This document shows positions 40,796 through 49,681 of a stretch of DNA of 64,000 bases, piece by piece. Origin of the DNA: Sulfurovum sp. AR. Its GTDB lineage: Bacteria; Campylobacterota; Campylobacteria; Campylobacterales; Sulfurovaceae. Made by a program: the position numbers and the translations under genes. The stretch lies in contig NZ_AJLE01000001.1 of the NCBI RefSeq assembly GCF_000296775.1, forward strand, positions 186,001 through 250,000, given 5' to 3'. The first letter of the stretch is position 1; each line of letters opens with the position of its first letter. Below the pieces are notes generated by a model. That model saw nothing but the letters and a program-made list of their open reading frames with translations. It did no database searches and was not told where the DNA came from.

Positions 40796-41496
40796 TGGCA
40801 AAAGATTCAATTAAAATCAGAATGCCCGCTCTAGGTGGGCAAGGAGCGGTTACTGCGGCACATATCGCAGCAACTGCAGCGGACACAGAAGGTTACTATG
40901 CGGTATCTAACCCATTCTTTGGTGCTGAAAAAAGAATGGCTCCATCTGAGAGTTATACAAGAATCGGTACAGTGCCTATCTATGATAGAGGGGAAGTTAT
41001 CTATCCTGATATCGTCATGATCTATCACCCACAAGTTATTACTATGGGTAAATCATATACTATGCCTTTTTACGCTGGTATTAAAGAGAATGGTCTTGTT
41101 ATCATCAACTCTGATATAGATCTTTTAACTGATGAAGATAAAAAAACGTTAGATGACTTGAATGTAAAAGTTCTTACTAGAGACTTTACTCAATTTGCTA
41201 TCGACCAAGCTGGTACTGAGCTTGCTACAAACATGGCAATGTTGGGTGCATTATTTGGTGCTTTAGGTACTGTTAGTAAACCTGCTATTGAAGAAGGTAT
41301 TAAAGACAGATTCCTTAAAAAATATACAGCTTCAGGTGGTACAGCTACACTTGACTCAGTTATTGAGAAAAAGTTTAAAAAGAAAATGGATCTAATCCAG
41401 AAAAACCTTGATACTGCATCTGCAGCATTCGACTTAACTGCTGAATGGTGTAAAGAAGTAGGTTTCGAACAAATGTTGGAAGCTCCAAAGAAGTAA
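40795..41496 (+). CDS. 2-oxoacid:ferredoxin oxidoreductase operon 2, gamma subunit
   Basis: A 233-residue coenzyme A-binding gamma subunit. It opens with IKIRMPALGGQGAVTAAHIA and has FFGAEKRMAPSESYTR near residue 40. GTELATNMAMLGALFGA near 139 parallels the operon 1 gamma. It is complete, and a very strong terminator follows 10 bases after the stop. Together the five subunits form a second ferredoxin-dependent carboxylating complex. Confidence 0.95.
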   Translation: MAKDSIKIRMPALGGQGAVTAAHIAATAADTEGYYAVSNPFFGAEKRMAPSESYTRIGTVPIYDRGEVIYPDIVMIYHPQVITMGKSYTMPFYAGIKENGLVIINSDIDLLTDEDKKTLDDLNVKVLTRDFTQFAIDQAGTELATNMAMLGALFGALGTVSKPAIEEGIKDRFLKKYTASGGTATLDSVIEKKFKKKMDLIQKNLDTASAAFDLTAEWCKEVGFEQMLEAPKK

Positions 41497-41506
41497 TACA
41501 AATCAT

Positions 41507-41531
41507 ACAACTGTGCTTTAAGCACAGTTGT
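41507..41531 (+). terminator. Strong terminator after operon 2
   Basis: A perfect eleven-pair stem, ACAACTGTGCT (41507-41517) with AGCACAGTTGT (41521-41531), has a three-base loop and is followed by TACTTT. Confidence 0.85.
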
Positions 41532-41608
41532 TACTTTAACACTACATACGATACATTACGTATTAATAAACTCCACTCAATTACAATTTAATTTTAAGGT
41601 ACATACAC

Positions 41609-42580
41609 ATGATACAATCATTTATACTTACGGGATTTTTAGGTGTTGGTAAAACTACCATGCTCACGAATACAGTCAAAGAACATTTTTCCGATAAAAA
41701 AGTGGCTATTATCGTAAACGAATTTGGCGATATTGGTGTAGATGGCAATATACTGAAGAATGTACACAGTGAAGTACTTGAAATTTCAGAAGGGTGTATC
41801 TGTTGTCAATTGGCTCAAGAGTTTGAAAGTGGTGTGATGGAGATCATGAATAAATATAGTCCTGAGATCATATTTGTTGAGACTTCAGGGGCATCTGAGC
41901 CTTTTCCTATCTTTTTATCGCTTCAAAACCTTGGTATCTCTGTTGAGGGTGTCATTTGTGTTGTCGATCCTAAAAACTTTGACTCTTATAAAGAGAATTC
42001 AACGGCTAAATATCAAATAGGTGGTTCCAATATCATCGTACTCAATAAGACCGATCTTGTTAATGATGATGAATTGGAAGCGGTAAAGAAAGATGTGATC
42101 GAGATCAAAGAAAAGTACAATATCAAGAACACACTTACAGGTAAAAAGATATTTAATAACTATGTGATCAATCAAGCCCAACAGGGTCTCGTCCATAAAG
42201 AAGTTTTTGAGGGTGTCTACAAAGTCGATGAGATCATTGGATTGGCAAAAGAGTATGAACGTCTTGACCATACGGCACAAGATTCAATCACCCAAAAAGT
42301 GGTTTATTTAAAAGATGATATTGCATTCACGGATGTAGATGCAGTGTTAAAATCACTTCCAAAAAGTATTTACAGGGTGAAAGGTGTCGTGAAAACAAAA
42401 GATGTTCCAAACCCTATTGTGATTAACTACGCATTCGGTAATGATTCATACGAAGAGCTAGAGAATTATACGGAACGGTCGATTATGATCTTCATCGGTG
42501 AATCTATAGACGATGATGTCAATCTCTTATGTGAAAAGTTTGATTTTTTAAATCTGCCTAGATTTAGAATGACCAAATAG
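41609..42580 (+). CDS. CobW/ZNG-type G3E GTPase metallochaperone
   Basis: A 323-residue P-loop GTPase of the COG0523 (CobW, YjiA, ZigA) group. Walker A GFLGVGKTT is at residues 9-17, the metal-binding GCICCQL near 62-68, VETSGASEP near 91-99, and the guanine motif NKTDL near 146-150. The C-terminal CobW_C domain begins near 235. These proteins deliver zinc or another metal to client enzymes. There is no His-rich tail. It follows the operon 2 terminator and has its own hairpin terminator, so it is probably a single-gene unit. Confidence 0.9.
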   Translation: MIQSFILTGFLGVGKTTMLTNTVKEHFSDKKVAIIVNEFGDIGVDGNILKNVHSEVLEISEGCICCQLAQEFESGVMEIMNKYSPEIIFVETSGASEPFPIFLSLQNLGISVEGVICVVDPKNFDSYKENSTAKYQIGGSNIIVLNKTDLVNDDELEAVKKDVIEIKEKYNIKNTLTGKKIFNNYVINQAQQGLVHKEVFEGVYKVDEIIGLAKEYERLDHTAQDSITQKVVYLKDDIAFTDVDAVLKSLPKSIYRVKGVVKTKDVPNPIVINYAFGNDSYEELENYTERSIMIFIGESIDDDVNLLCEKFDFLNLPRFRMTK

Positions 42581-42603
42581 TTTACTGTAAATTATTTTCA
42601 TAC

Positions 42604-42626
42604 CATTTGGCAGTTTATGCCAAATG
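42604..42626 (+). terminator. Hairpin after the CobW-type gene
   Basis: A perfect nine-pair stem, CATTTGGCA (42604-42612) with TGCCAAATG (42618-42626), has a five-base loop. It lies 23 bases after the stop. Confidence 0.75.
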
Positions 42627-42764
42627 TGCATGTAATTCCCTTCCATACAATATTTTCCGCACGTTTTCAATACAATGGTTTTTGGATGTTCCTATGAAAT
42701 GTCAGTTTGTAATTTGTCTGATAATACGCTAGAATGAGTGATACATTACATATTTGGAGTCACT

Positions 42765-42932
42765 ATGGAACTTTTACCTGTTATATCATTCTCTCTTGTA
42801 GTTTTGTTTGTCGTAGTAGGTGGATATGTCTTTATGTTTCTCCATGTGATGAGATCTGATCCAAGAGAATTGGAGTTTAGAAAAAATGTGGGGCAAGATG
42901 CAAGACTGGTACCACATACTTACAAAGAATAA
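42765..42932 (+). CDS. Small single-helix membrane protein
   Basis: A 55-residue protein with one membrane helix (about residues 5-27, ISFSLVVLFVVVGGYVFMF) and a charged C-terminal tail ending PHTYKE, probably facing the cytoplasm. The start is ATG 42765 with TTTGGAG seven bases upstream; an ATG at 42738 lacks a ribosome site. It may be a small subunit of a membrane complex, but no partner is visible. Function is unknown. Confidence 0.7.
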   Translation: MELLPVISFSLVVLFVVVGGYVFMFLHVMRSDPRELEFRKNVGQDARLVPHTYKE

Positions 42933-42983
42933 ATCATTCCTACTATCACTTATCATCTATAAATCAATGCAAAAGGATACGCA

Positions 42984-43499
42984 ATGAACAAAAAAAGAAG
43001 ACTGCATATACATATGTCAGTAGACAATATAGAAGAGAGTATTGCTTTTTACTCTACTCAGTTTGGAACAGAACCCACCAAAGTCAAAGAGGATTATGCC
43101 CAATGGTTGGTAGATGATCTCTCACTTAATTTTGCTATATCAACAAGAGGGTATGAAAAAGGTGTCAATCATTTAGGTGTACAGTATGAGAGTGATGATG
43201 CACTATCGCATGCACAGCAGAGCTTCGAGGAGAAGGGGATCAAAGGAAAAGTGGAAGAGGGTGCAGTCTGCTGCTATAAATCTTCAAATAAATATTGGGT
43301 CACTGATCCTACAGGTATGATATGGGAAAATTATCACTCTATGGATGATGTGGAAGTGTTTGGTATAGATGGTTCTGATACTGCGGATGGTTGTTGTGTA
43401 CCAACATTTGGTAAATTTAGCGAAACACCATCATGTGCACCGACTAAAAATGATGAGTCATGTTGTAGTTCAGATTCAGATGCGTGTTGTGCCTCATAG
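42984..43499 (+). CDS. arsI: ArsI/CadI-like glyoxalase-fold protein with Cys-rich tail
   Basis: A 171-residue vicinal-oxygen-chelate protein closest in pattern to ArsI, the C-As lyase that removes methyl groups from organoarsenicals, and to cadmium-induced CadI. Metal ligands are visible in LHIHMSV, VNHLGVQ and WENYHS, and the arsenic-binding vicinal cysteines in GAVCCYKSSNKYWVTDP near residue 92-93. The C-terminal tail carries four more Cys pairs or singles (DGCCVP, SCAP, SCCSS, ACCAS), an unusual extension that may bind metal or metalloid. No other ars genes are adjacent. Confidence 0.85.
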   Translation: MNKKRRLHIHMSVDNIEESIAFYSTQFGTEPTKVKEDYAQWLVDDLSLNFAISTRGYEKGVNHLGVQYESDDALSHAQQSFEEKGIKGKVEEGAVCCYKSSNKYWVTDPTGMIWENYHSMDDVEVFGIDGSDTADGCCVPTFGKFSETPSCAPTKNDESCCSSDSDACCAS

Positions 43500-43649
43500 C
43501 ATTTAGATAGCGTATAAAACTCTCATAATGAAACGCCCAAAGCCATAAAATATGAATTGACCTATGAAATTACACATTTATTACATTTACAGTGTATACT
43601 ATGAGAAATAATCCATACATGCATGGATCAATATAGAAAGGAATAGGTC

Positions 43650-44033
43650 ATGAAATATTTTTTAAAACTCTCTCTTTTTTCGATGGCTCTCTTGTTGATG
43701 CAAGGATGTGCAACACATCAAAAATTTGTTAACAAATATAACGCCTGGGTCGGACAGGATATCAATGATTTAATTAAAAAGATAGGATACCCGGACAGTA
43801 CCTATATCTTGCCAAATAAAAATAAAGTCTATGTCTATGAAAGATCTAGAATTTACACTTACCCTTCAATGTCCATAGGATATGGACATTGGCCATATTA
43901 TCATGGTGGCTACGGTATGTACTCTTATGGCTCTGATGTTGTCCAACGAACCTGTAAACTCTATCTTGAGACCAACAAACATGGCATCATTGTAAAATGG
44001 GGTTCACGGGGAAATGCCTGTGTATCCAACTAG
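43650..44033 (+). CDS. Small lipoprotein, Tyr/Gly-rich
   Basis: A 127-residue lipoprotein with a type II signal peptide (lipobox LMQGC, Cys20). The mature part starts with KYNAWVGQDINDLIKKIGYPD, a pattern like the small SmpA/OmlA-type or peptidoglycan-associated lipoproteins, followed by a Tyr/Gly/His-rich segment (GYGHWPYYHGGYGMYSYGS) and a likely disulfide between the two late cysteines. GAAAGGA precedes the ATG. Role unknown; envelope location is likely. Confidence 0.82.
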   Translation: MKYFLKLSLFSMALLLMQGCATHQKFVNKYNAWVGQDINDLIKKIGYPDSTYILPNKNKVYVYERSRIYTYPSMSIGYGHWPYYHGGYGMYSYGSDVVQRTCKLYLETNKHGIIVKWGSRGNACVSN

Positions 44034-44071
44034 TAAAACGATCTTGAAATTGATAGATAAGGCAGCACTGT

Positions 44072-44671
44072 ATGTTTGAGATCGCAGAGTATATCGGTAT
44101 CATCGCTTTTGCCAGTTCGGGTTTTTTTGTGGCTGTACGAAACCAACTTGATTTTCTGGGTACATTGATCTCTGTATTTCTTACGGCACTGGGTGGGGGG
44201 ATCATCAGAGATGTCGCTGTAGATAAAATGCCTTATACCTTTACACACAATGCACCTGCACTTACCATTCTTATCGTTATGATCCTCCTGATCGTATTTA
44301 GATTCAACAAAAGAGACAGTATAGAGAACAAATCATTTTTTATACTGAGCGATTCCATAGGGCTGATCTCATTTAGTATTACGGGTGCACTGATAGCCAT
44401 AGAAGCGGGGTTGAATCTTACAGGTGTTTTGGCCCTATCTTTTGTGACGGCAGTGGGAGGAGGGATCATCAGAGATGTGATTATCAATGAAATTCCTTTT
44501 GTACTCAAGACTGGATTTTATGGGACGATCGCACTTCTGATAGGTTTGACGCTCTATGTGTTAAATCTGTACGAAATGATCTCTTATTATACACTGATCA
44601 CAGTCTTTACAGCGGGGATGGTACTTAGACTGATCGCATATTATAAGAAATGGGCTATTCCGATGCTATAA
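44072..44671 (+). CDS. TRIC-family membrane channel (UPF0126, YicG-like)
   Basis: A 199-residue inner-membrane protein with about seven helices, made of two homologous halves. Each half contains the family signature, ALGGGIIRDV near residue 46 and AVGGGIIRDV near residue 130. Bacterial TRIC proteins form homotrimeric monovalent cation channels. AAGGCAG precedes the ATG. It is 38 bases after the lipoprotein and ends two bases from a convergent gene. Confidence 0.92.
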   Translation: MFEIAEYIGIIAFASSGFFVAVRNQLDFLGTLISVFLTALGGGIIRDVAVDKMPYTFTHNAPALTILIVMILLIVFRFNKRDSIENKSFFILSDSIGLISFSITGALIAIEAGLNLTGVLALSFVTAVGGGIIRDVIINEIPFVLKTGFYGTIALLIGLTLYVLNLYEMISYYTLITVFTAGMVLRLIAYYKKWAIPML

Positions 44672-44672
44672 G

Positions 44673-45164
44673 TTAAGTTTGAGGAATATATTTCTTCAGA
44701 TATGCATCGAGCTCTTTTTTCTGTACTTCACTCATAGCACGGAGAGGAATGACATTGAATTGGCGAGGATTCGTATATAGTAGATAAAACTTCTCATTAT
44801 TTTTCCACTTAGAAAATGTACTCCATGGAATAGAAGCATTTTTACTCTTTTTATCTAACTTGATACCTTTACCTGAGATATGCAGCGTGACCTCATTTGG
44901 CAGAGTAGAACTTTTCTGATAGACACTTTTGGCCTGATAAGCAGAAAGCATACGTACAAAAAGCATATAAAAAGAGATAGAAAAAAATGCAGCGATCATA
45001 TTGGTCAAAATCTCACGGGTATTTGAAAAGTCAGTTCCGACGATCACAATGAGAGTAGCCAATATGACATAGATTGCAAGTGAAAATACTCTTTTGCTTC
45101 TTTTATGATGTAAATTGACTGCCTGTAGGTATTCATCTTGGGTGAGTTGGTAGGTGATATTCAT
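44673..45164 (-). CDS. YcxB-like two-helix membrane protein
   Basis: A 163-residue protein starting at ATG 45164 (MNITYQLTQDEY), seven bases after TAAGG. Two membrane helices (about residues 25-43 and 57-77) precede a cytoplasmic domain with the pattern of YcxB-like C-termini (ASIPWSTFSKWKNNEKFYLLYT). Function is unknown in the family. An in-frame upstream ATG at 45200 lacks a ribosome site. Confidence 0.78.
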   Translation of the reverse strand: MNITYQLTQDEYLQAVNLHHKRSKRVFSLAIYVILATLIVIVGTDFSNTREILTNMIAAFFSISFYMLFVRMLSAYQAKSVYQKSSTLPNEVTLHISGKGIKLDKKSKNASIPWSTFSKWKNNEKFYLLYTNPRQFNVIPLRAMSEVQKKELDAYLKKYIPQT

Positions 45165-45263
45165 GGTCTGCCTTAGGATAATGTGATGGGTATTATACAA
45201 TGATTACATATATAGTACACAGAGTGCTTGATATGATACATAATCAATGTGTAAGGAGCCAAC

Positions 45264-45596
45264 ATGTTATATAAGGTTAAAGCGAAAATAGATAAACTAA
45301 AATTGAAAGATTTTTTTACGGCACTGACTGATGGTAGTATCGATGATCTAGAACCTGAAGGTTCCTATATTGTCAATGCGATGCAAAGAGCGTTAATGAC
45401 AGATCCTGTGACATTGGAATGGTATCAGACATGTCACTGTGAGACACCACTTAAGCATGAAAGAGAAATGGTCTATGATAGATACCTCAATGACATTGAA
45501 ACTACTTTGGTCTATGAAGAGAAAAAAGACATCAAAGGTAGATCATTTTGGGATTTTTTAGAGGAGAGTTTTTTTGACGACTCATATAGCTACTGA
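45264..45596 (+). CDS. Hypothetical protein upstream of pirin
   Basis: A 110-residue soluble protein with the ribosome site AAGGAG and ATG at 45264. It has a CHCE motif near residue 57-60 and an acidic, Phe-rich C-terminus (FWDFLEESFFDDS). I do not recognise it. Its 3' end overlaps the pirin gene by 23 bases, so the two are made from one transcript. Confidence 0.8.
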   Translation: MLYKVKAKIDKLKLKDFFTALTDGSIDDLEPEGSYIVNAMQRALMTDPVTLEWYQTCHCETPLKHEREMVYDRYLNDIETTLVYEEKKDIKGRSFWDFLEESFFDDSYSY

Positions 45597-46272
45597 TAGA
45601 CTTTATACTGCGGATCATGGCTGGCTGAAAAGCAGGTTTCATTTTTCCTTTGCCGAATATTATAATCGGGAGAATATGCATTATGGTGTACTGCGTGTGA
45701 TGAATGATGACATTATACAGCCCCATACAGGTTTTGGTACGCATCCACACGAAGATATGGAGATCATTACGTATGTGATACGTGGAGAACTGACACATCA
45801 AGACAGTATGGGAAATAAAGAGAGTTTAGGACGTGGATCTTTACAGTATCTCAGTGCAGGTACGGGTATCACACACTCTGAAAAGAATGAGGGTGATGAA
45901 GAGGTACATCTCATACAGACATGGATTCTCCCTCACGCTAAAGGTCTTCAACCCCAGTATGGTTCAAAGGTCTTTAATCCTGAAGCACGTCATAATAAAT
46001 GGCTGCATCTCATAGCCCCACAAGGTACGCCTGACATCATCAATATCTATCAGGATGCAAACATGTATGTTTCGGAGTTAGATCAAAACAAAACACTTAC
46101 CTTCGAACTGGGAAAGAATAGACAGCTTTATCTGAAACTCATGGAGGGTGACGCCAAGATCAACGGTATAGACTTTAAAGAGGGTGATGCCGCTGAGGTT
46201 TCAGATGAAGATCTGCATGTTGAAGCTCTGAGCAATGTACATATACTTTTAGTGGAGATGAAAAGAGCATAG
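45574..46272 (+). CDS. Pirin-family protein (YhhW-like, quercetinase type)
   Basis: A 232-residue bicupin of the pirin family. The metal site in the first cupin is visible as THPHEDMEII (two His near 58-60), THSEKN (His near 102, Glu 104), with GELTHQDSMGN between. YhhW has quercetin 2,3-dioxygenase activity; cellular role is unclear. The start is TTG 45574, placed seven bases after GAGGAG and within the upstream gene; the N-terminus then matches YhhW (HGWLKSRFHFSFAEYY). Confidence 0.9.
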   Translation: MTTHIATDRLYTADHGWLKSRFHFSFAEYYNRENMHYGVLRVMNDDIIQPHTGFGTHPHEDMEIITYVIRGELTHQDSMGNKESLGRGSLQYLSAGTGITHSEKNEGDEEVHLIQTWILPHAKGLQPQYGSKVFNPEARHNKWLHLIAPQGTPDIINIYQDANMYVSELDQNKTLTFELGKNRQLYLKLMEGDAKINGIDFKEGDAAEVSDEDLHVEALSNVHILLVEMKRA

Positions 46273-46313
46273 TTGGGTTACACCCCAAAGAGATGTAACA
46301 ACCAAAAAGATAT

Positions 46314-46913
46314 CTATCGACTGGTTATAAAATTTCTTTCCAATGTATCTTTGAAGCGTTTGAGCTCAGCATCTATATCCAAGTTCTCTTTAAACACATC
46401 ATGTATCGCATAGGTTTCCAGCGGTTCCGCACCGCAAAATTGGAAGAGTTTATGTGTGGCAACATTCGCCTCATCTAATGTGAGCCCATCAAAGAAACCC
46501 TCTTTGTTGTCAAATTCGCTCTCAGGACAGTTATAGGTGAGACTTAACATATATTTTTTACCCTGCATCAGTCCGCCGCTCCCATACTTTTTAGACGGAT
46601 CTTCTTTACTTCTGCCGTCGCTGACAAAGGTGACGGTATTTATACCTCCAGAGAAAACTTCATCGATGTATTTTTTAGTGATCCAAGGTACTCCCATCCA
46701 AAAAACAGGATACTGAAATAGAATATAATCCGCCCAGGCAAGTTTATCAAGCTCGTCTTGGATATCATAGGCACCTTCAACTATACTCTCTTTCACATTG
46801 AACCCATGTTGGGTAAAAAAATCGCCGGCAGTGTCTACAAAGAGTTTGGTTAGCCTCCCTTCTGCAATCTTGTCATATCTTTGATGTCCGTTGATAATCA
46901 GTACATTTTGCAT
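46314..46913 (-). CDS. mdaB: MdaB-type NAD(P)H:quinone oxidoreductase
   Basis: A 199-residue flavodoxin-fold FAD enzyme that reduces quinones by two electrons and protects against oxidative stress. The nucleotide-binding start NVLIINGHQRY, the block WADYILFQYPVFWMGVPWITKKYIDEVF and the later LSLTYNCPESEFD match MdaB. The second ATG (46913) has the better distance from AAGGAG; an ATG three bases earlier is possible. It follows the DUF4412-like periplasmic gene by 12 bases on the same strand. Confidence 0.9.
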   Translation of the reverse strand: MQNVLIINGHQRYDKIAEGRLTKLFVDTAGDFFTQHGFNVKESIVEGAYDIQDELDKLAWADYILFQYPVFWMGVPWITKKYIDEVFSGGINTVTFVSDGRSKEDPSKKYGSGGLMQGKKYMLSLTYNCPESEFDNKEGFFDGLTLDEANVATHKLFQFCGAEPLETYAIHDVFKENLDIDAELKRFKDTLERNFITSR

Positions 46914-46925
46914 CATTGTCTCCTT

Positions 46926-47624
46926 TTATTTTTGTGTGAAGTTTTTCATCATCTCTTGCATTTGTTGTATCTGTTCAGGGGTCATTTGAGGCATGGGGGA
47001 CGGATCGTCCTGTTGCATGGTCTTGATGGGGAAATCAGGCAGTTTCAGCGCTTCATCTGAAACAGAAACATCCATCTGAATGTTCGTGGCCTCTGTTGTA
47101 TGTGTGAGCCCCATCATATGGGTTACAGATCTTAGTATGATCCCTTTGTAGAGCCAGAGTTTTATCTGTTGGGTTTCCCATATTTCGCAATCATAGCCAA
47201 ATAAGGTCTCATTCCCGATTTTTTCACCGCCCATGGAGCGTATCATCTCTTTAGCATTTTTGGCAAGATCTTTATACTGAGAACGTATCAACATCTCAGG
47301 ATCATACTGTTGAATGCTCTTTTTCTGATAATCCACGATATAGACTTTGTCATGATCGATCTTTGTAGTCTGACGGCTATATGCCTCTCTACCCATGATC
47401 ACAGATTTGGTGGTCTCATCATGGAGTTCTACATTCCCCCACTCTTTGAAAACTATTTTTCTTTTGCCCTCAGTTTGGGTTTGTATCCCCATGACATTAC
47501 CACTGCTGCTGGTAGCATATTCAATGATAGCAGACTGAATCTCATAACGTTTTGTCTCTGCGTGAAGGGTGTGTGTAGCCAATATAAGTATAAATAGTAG
47601 ACCCCATAGTTTCATCTGCTTCAT
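46926..47624 (-). CDS. Periplasmic protein of unknown function (DUF4412-like)
   Basis: A 232-residue exported protein with a signal peptide cleaved near LHAE (residue 22-23). The mature part is a beta-rich domain resembling the LolA-like DUF4412 group (YEIQSAIIEYATSSSG, GYDCEIWETQQIKLWLYKGI). The C-terminus is Gln/Met/Pro-rich (TPEQIQQMQEMMKNF). AAGGAG precedes the ATG. It is the first of a probable two-gene operon with mdaB. Confidence 0.78.
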   Translation of the reverse strand: MKQMKLWGLLFILILATHTLHAETKRYEIQSAIIEYATSSSGNVMGIQTQTEGKRKIVFKEWGNVELHDETTKSVIMGREAYSRQTTKIDHDKVYIVDYQKKSIQQYDPEMLIRSQYKDLAKNAKEMIRSMGGEKIGNETLFGYDCEIWETQQIKLWLYKGIILRSVTHMMGLTHTTEATNIQMDVSVSDEALKLPDFPIKTMQQDDPSPMPQMTPEQIQQMQEMMKNFTQK

Positions 47625-47784
47625 TTTGTCTCCTTTTTATCATTATAACTTATTCTGTCACACTTTTGAAATAAAAATAGAATCATCTATATATTGATCG
47701 CTCTTGGGAGGTTTACAAAAAGAATACCTTGCATCCAAAAGGTGCTTTTACCTCTCTCTCATGATCATTGGTTACAATGGCGGA

Positions 47785-48783
47785 ATGAAGAAAAAGAAAT
47801 TAGTGATTATCGGAGCAGGGCTGAGTGGATTAGTGAGTGGCGTGCTGCTGCAAGATAGATATGATGTAACGATCATAGAAGCACGTCATCGTACAGGTGG
47901 ACGGATCATGGAGATGGGTGGACATGATATGGGACCCTCTTGGATTTGGCCACATCAAAAAAACATTCTAAAGCTCATAGAGACATTGGATTTATCACTC
48001 TTTTCACAATATACGGAGGGACTTGCTTCGTATGATGCCCCTGATGGTGTACAACACTTTAGACCCTCTCAAACAGCGCCTTCTTTCCGTATCAAAGGCG
48101 GTATCACTCAAATGGTCATGGCTTTGCAAAAGAGACTTGAAACCCCTGTCCATCTTAATGAAAAGGTTCTCTCTTTAACGCAATCAGGTGAAATGATAGT
48201 GGTTGAGACGACAGAGAGAACGTATGAGGCAGATAGGGTGATCTTGACACTGCCTCCACGTTTGGCTGTAGAAAACATGGTATATGCTCCTGCCTTACCT
48301 GAGACACTTCATACACAACTGCAGAACATACCTACATGGATGGGATATGCTGCCAAGTGCGTGATTGAATATGCTGATGCCTTTTGGAGAGATGAGGGTT
48401 TGAGTGGTTTTGCCATTTCTCATCTGGGACCATTGGGTGAGATACATGATGCCTGTACTCATGAGAAAGCAGCACTCTTTGGTTTTGTACACAGTACTGC
48501 GAAGTATGAAAACTTTGAAGAAGATGTCATTCAACAACTTACTCGACTTTATGGAAGAAAAGCTTCCAATCCTATTAATTTCCATCTTGTAGATTGGAAA
48601 AAAGAGCCCTATACGTCAACACCTTTGGATGCTATGCCTTTGCGTGAGCATCCTTCCTATGGATTCAATGCAACACATTTTGACGGCCAGCTGATCTTTT
48701 CAGGTACAGAGAGTAGCTTTGTAGAAGGTGGGTATTTGGAGGGGGCAGTCACTTCAGCACTTGGATTATTGAAACGTCTATAG
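47785..48783 (+). CDS. FAD-dependent amine oxidase-family protein
   Basis: A 332-residue flavoprotein of the flavin-containing amine oxidase superfamily. The N-terminal FAD motif LVIIGAGLSGLVSG is at about residues 6-19, followed by the RTGGRI block near 40-45. The C-terminal FAD-contacting segment is FSGTESSFVEGGYLEGAVTSA near 305-325. It is short for a monoamine oxidase (usually over 430), so the substrate domain is reduced. The start is ATG 47785 directly before the Rossmann strand; an upstream frame is open without support. The substrate is unknown. Confidence 0.83.
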   Translation: MKKKKLVIIGAGLSGLVSGVLLQDRYDVTIIEARHRTGGRIMEMGGHDMGPSWIWPHQKNILKLIETLDLSLFSQYTEGLASYDAPDGVQHFRPSQTAPSFRIKGGITQMVMALQKRLETPVHLNEKVLSLTQSGEMIVVETTERTYEADRVILTLPPRLAVENMVYAPALPETLHTQLQNIPTWMGYAAKCVIEYADAFWRDEGLSGFAISHLGPLGEIHDACTHEKAALFGFVHSTAKYENFEEDVIQQLTRLYGRKASNPINFHLVDWKKEPYTSTPLDAMPLREHPSYGFNATHFDGQLIFSGTESSFVEGGYLEGAVTSALGLLKRL

Positions 48784-48801
48784 TTTTGGGTAGATATGAA
48801 A

Positions 48802-49269
48802 TTATATTTTTATCACAAGCAGGTTACTAAAAGTATTAAGTATATTTACATCTTGAATAGGATTATCTTTTAGATCCAGATAGACAAGGTTTTGTTGTGA
48901 TGTCAGACTTGTAACATCTTGGATGTGATTGTTATGTGCAACCACTTTTTTGAGTGCTGTAAGGTGATGCAGAGGTGTAATATTTGTGATGTGATTTTCC
49001 TGAATAAAAAGAAATTTCATTTTTGCATGTGAACTCAAAGGGCTCAGGTCAGAGATCCTATTGTGGGAAAGCGACAGTTTATGCAGTTTTTTCAGTGATG
49101 AAAGTGGTGTAATATCGGAGATATGGTTATCAGAGAGGGAAAGCGTTTCAAGCCAAATGAGTGCAGCTAGCTCTGAAGGCACCTCTGTGAGTCCAAGACC
49201 ACTGAGATCCAGGTATGTGAGTTTCTTTTTTTTACATAAAGCTATTTTTTCTAAAGCCTGCTTGTGCAT
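48802..49269 (-). CDS. SDS22-like leucine-rich repeat protein
   Basis: A 155-residue cytoplasmic protein with about five 22-residue leucine-rich repeats of the pattern LxxLxLSxNxISDITPLSSLKxL (from about residue 40 to 150). This is the SDS22 or internalin-like type, unlike the LPxEIG type in the protein at 22795. There is no signal peptide. Protein-binding role is likely; partner unknown. Confidence 0.82.
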   Translation of the reverse strand: MHKQALEKIALCKKKKLTYLDLSGLGLTEVPSELAALIWLETLSLSDNHISDITPLSSLKKLHKLSLSHNRISDLSPLSSHAKMKFLFIQENHITNITPLHHLTALKKVVAHNNHIQDVTSLTSQQNLVYLDLKDNPIQDVNILNTFSNLLVIKI

Positions 49270-49474
49270 AGTGTGATCCTGTTTTATTTACTGCAGAGAT
49301 AATAGCATATTTTTTAAGAGGAGTGATAGTAAAACATAAGGAAATGATGTCGATACCTTTTAGCCAAACTAAAGCGATCCCAAAGTAGTATGAAAACCAA
49401 TACAACCGTACTTCTTTGATGGTGGTATGGAGAAAAGAAATTAAAACATTTATCGCAGCACTTAGAAGGAAATA

Positions 49475-49681
49475 ATGATGATAGATATAAACAAACCATG
49501 CATAAAAAAATGTTGTCTCAATGAAGATGATGTCTGTCTAGGGTGTTTTCGTACTTTTGACGATATGTGTCAATGGAACAAAGCAAATATAGAAGAAAAA
49601 ACGCAGATGCTCAAAGTAGCACATAGAAGAAAAAAAGAACATATACTTAAGCATACATCCTTACAAAAACCTCGTCCTTAA
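49475..49681 (+). CDS. DUF1289-family small zinc-ribbon-like protein
   Basis: A 68-residue protein with the DUF1289 pattern: PCIKKCCLNEDDVCLGCFRTFDDM, with four to five cysteines in the first 25 residues, then a conserved Trp. A metal-binding fold is likely. AGAAGGAA precedes two adjacent ATG codons (49475 and 49478). It ends convergently with the esterase gene, overlapping it by four bases. Confidence 0.87.
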   Translation: MMIDINKPCIKKCCLNEDDVCLGCFRTFDDMCQWNKANIEEKTQMLKVAHRRKKEHILKHTSLQKPRP

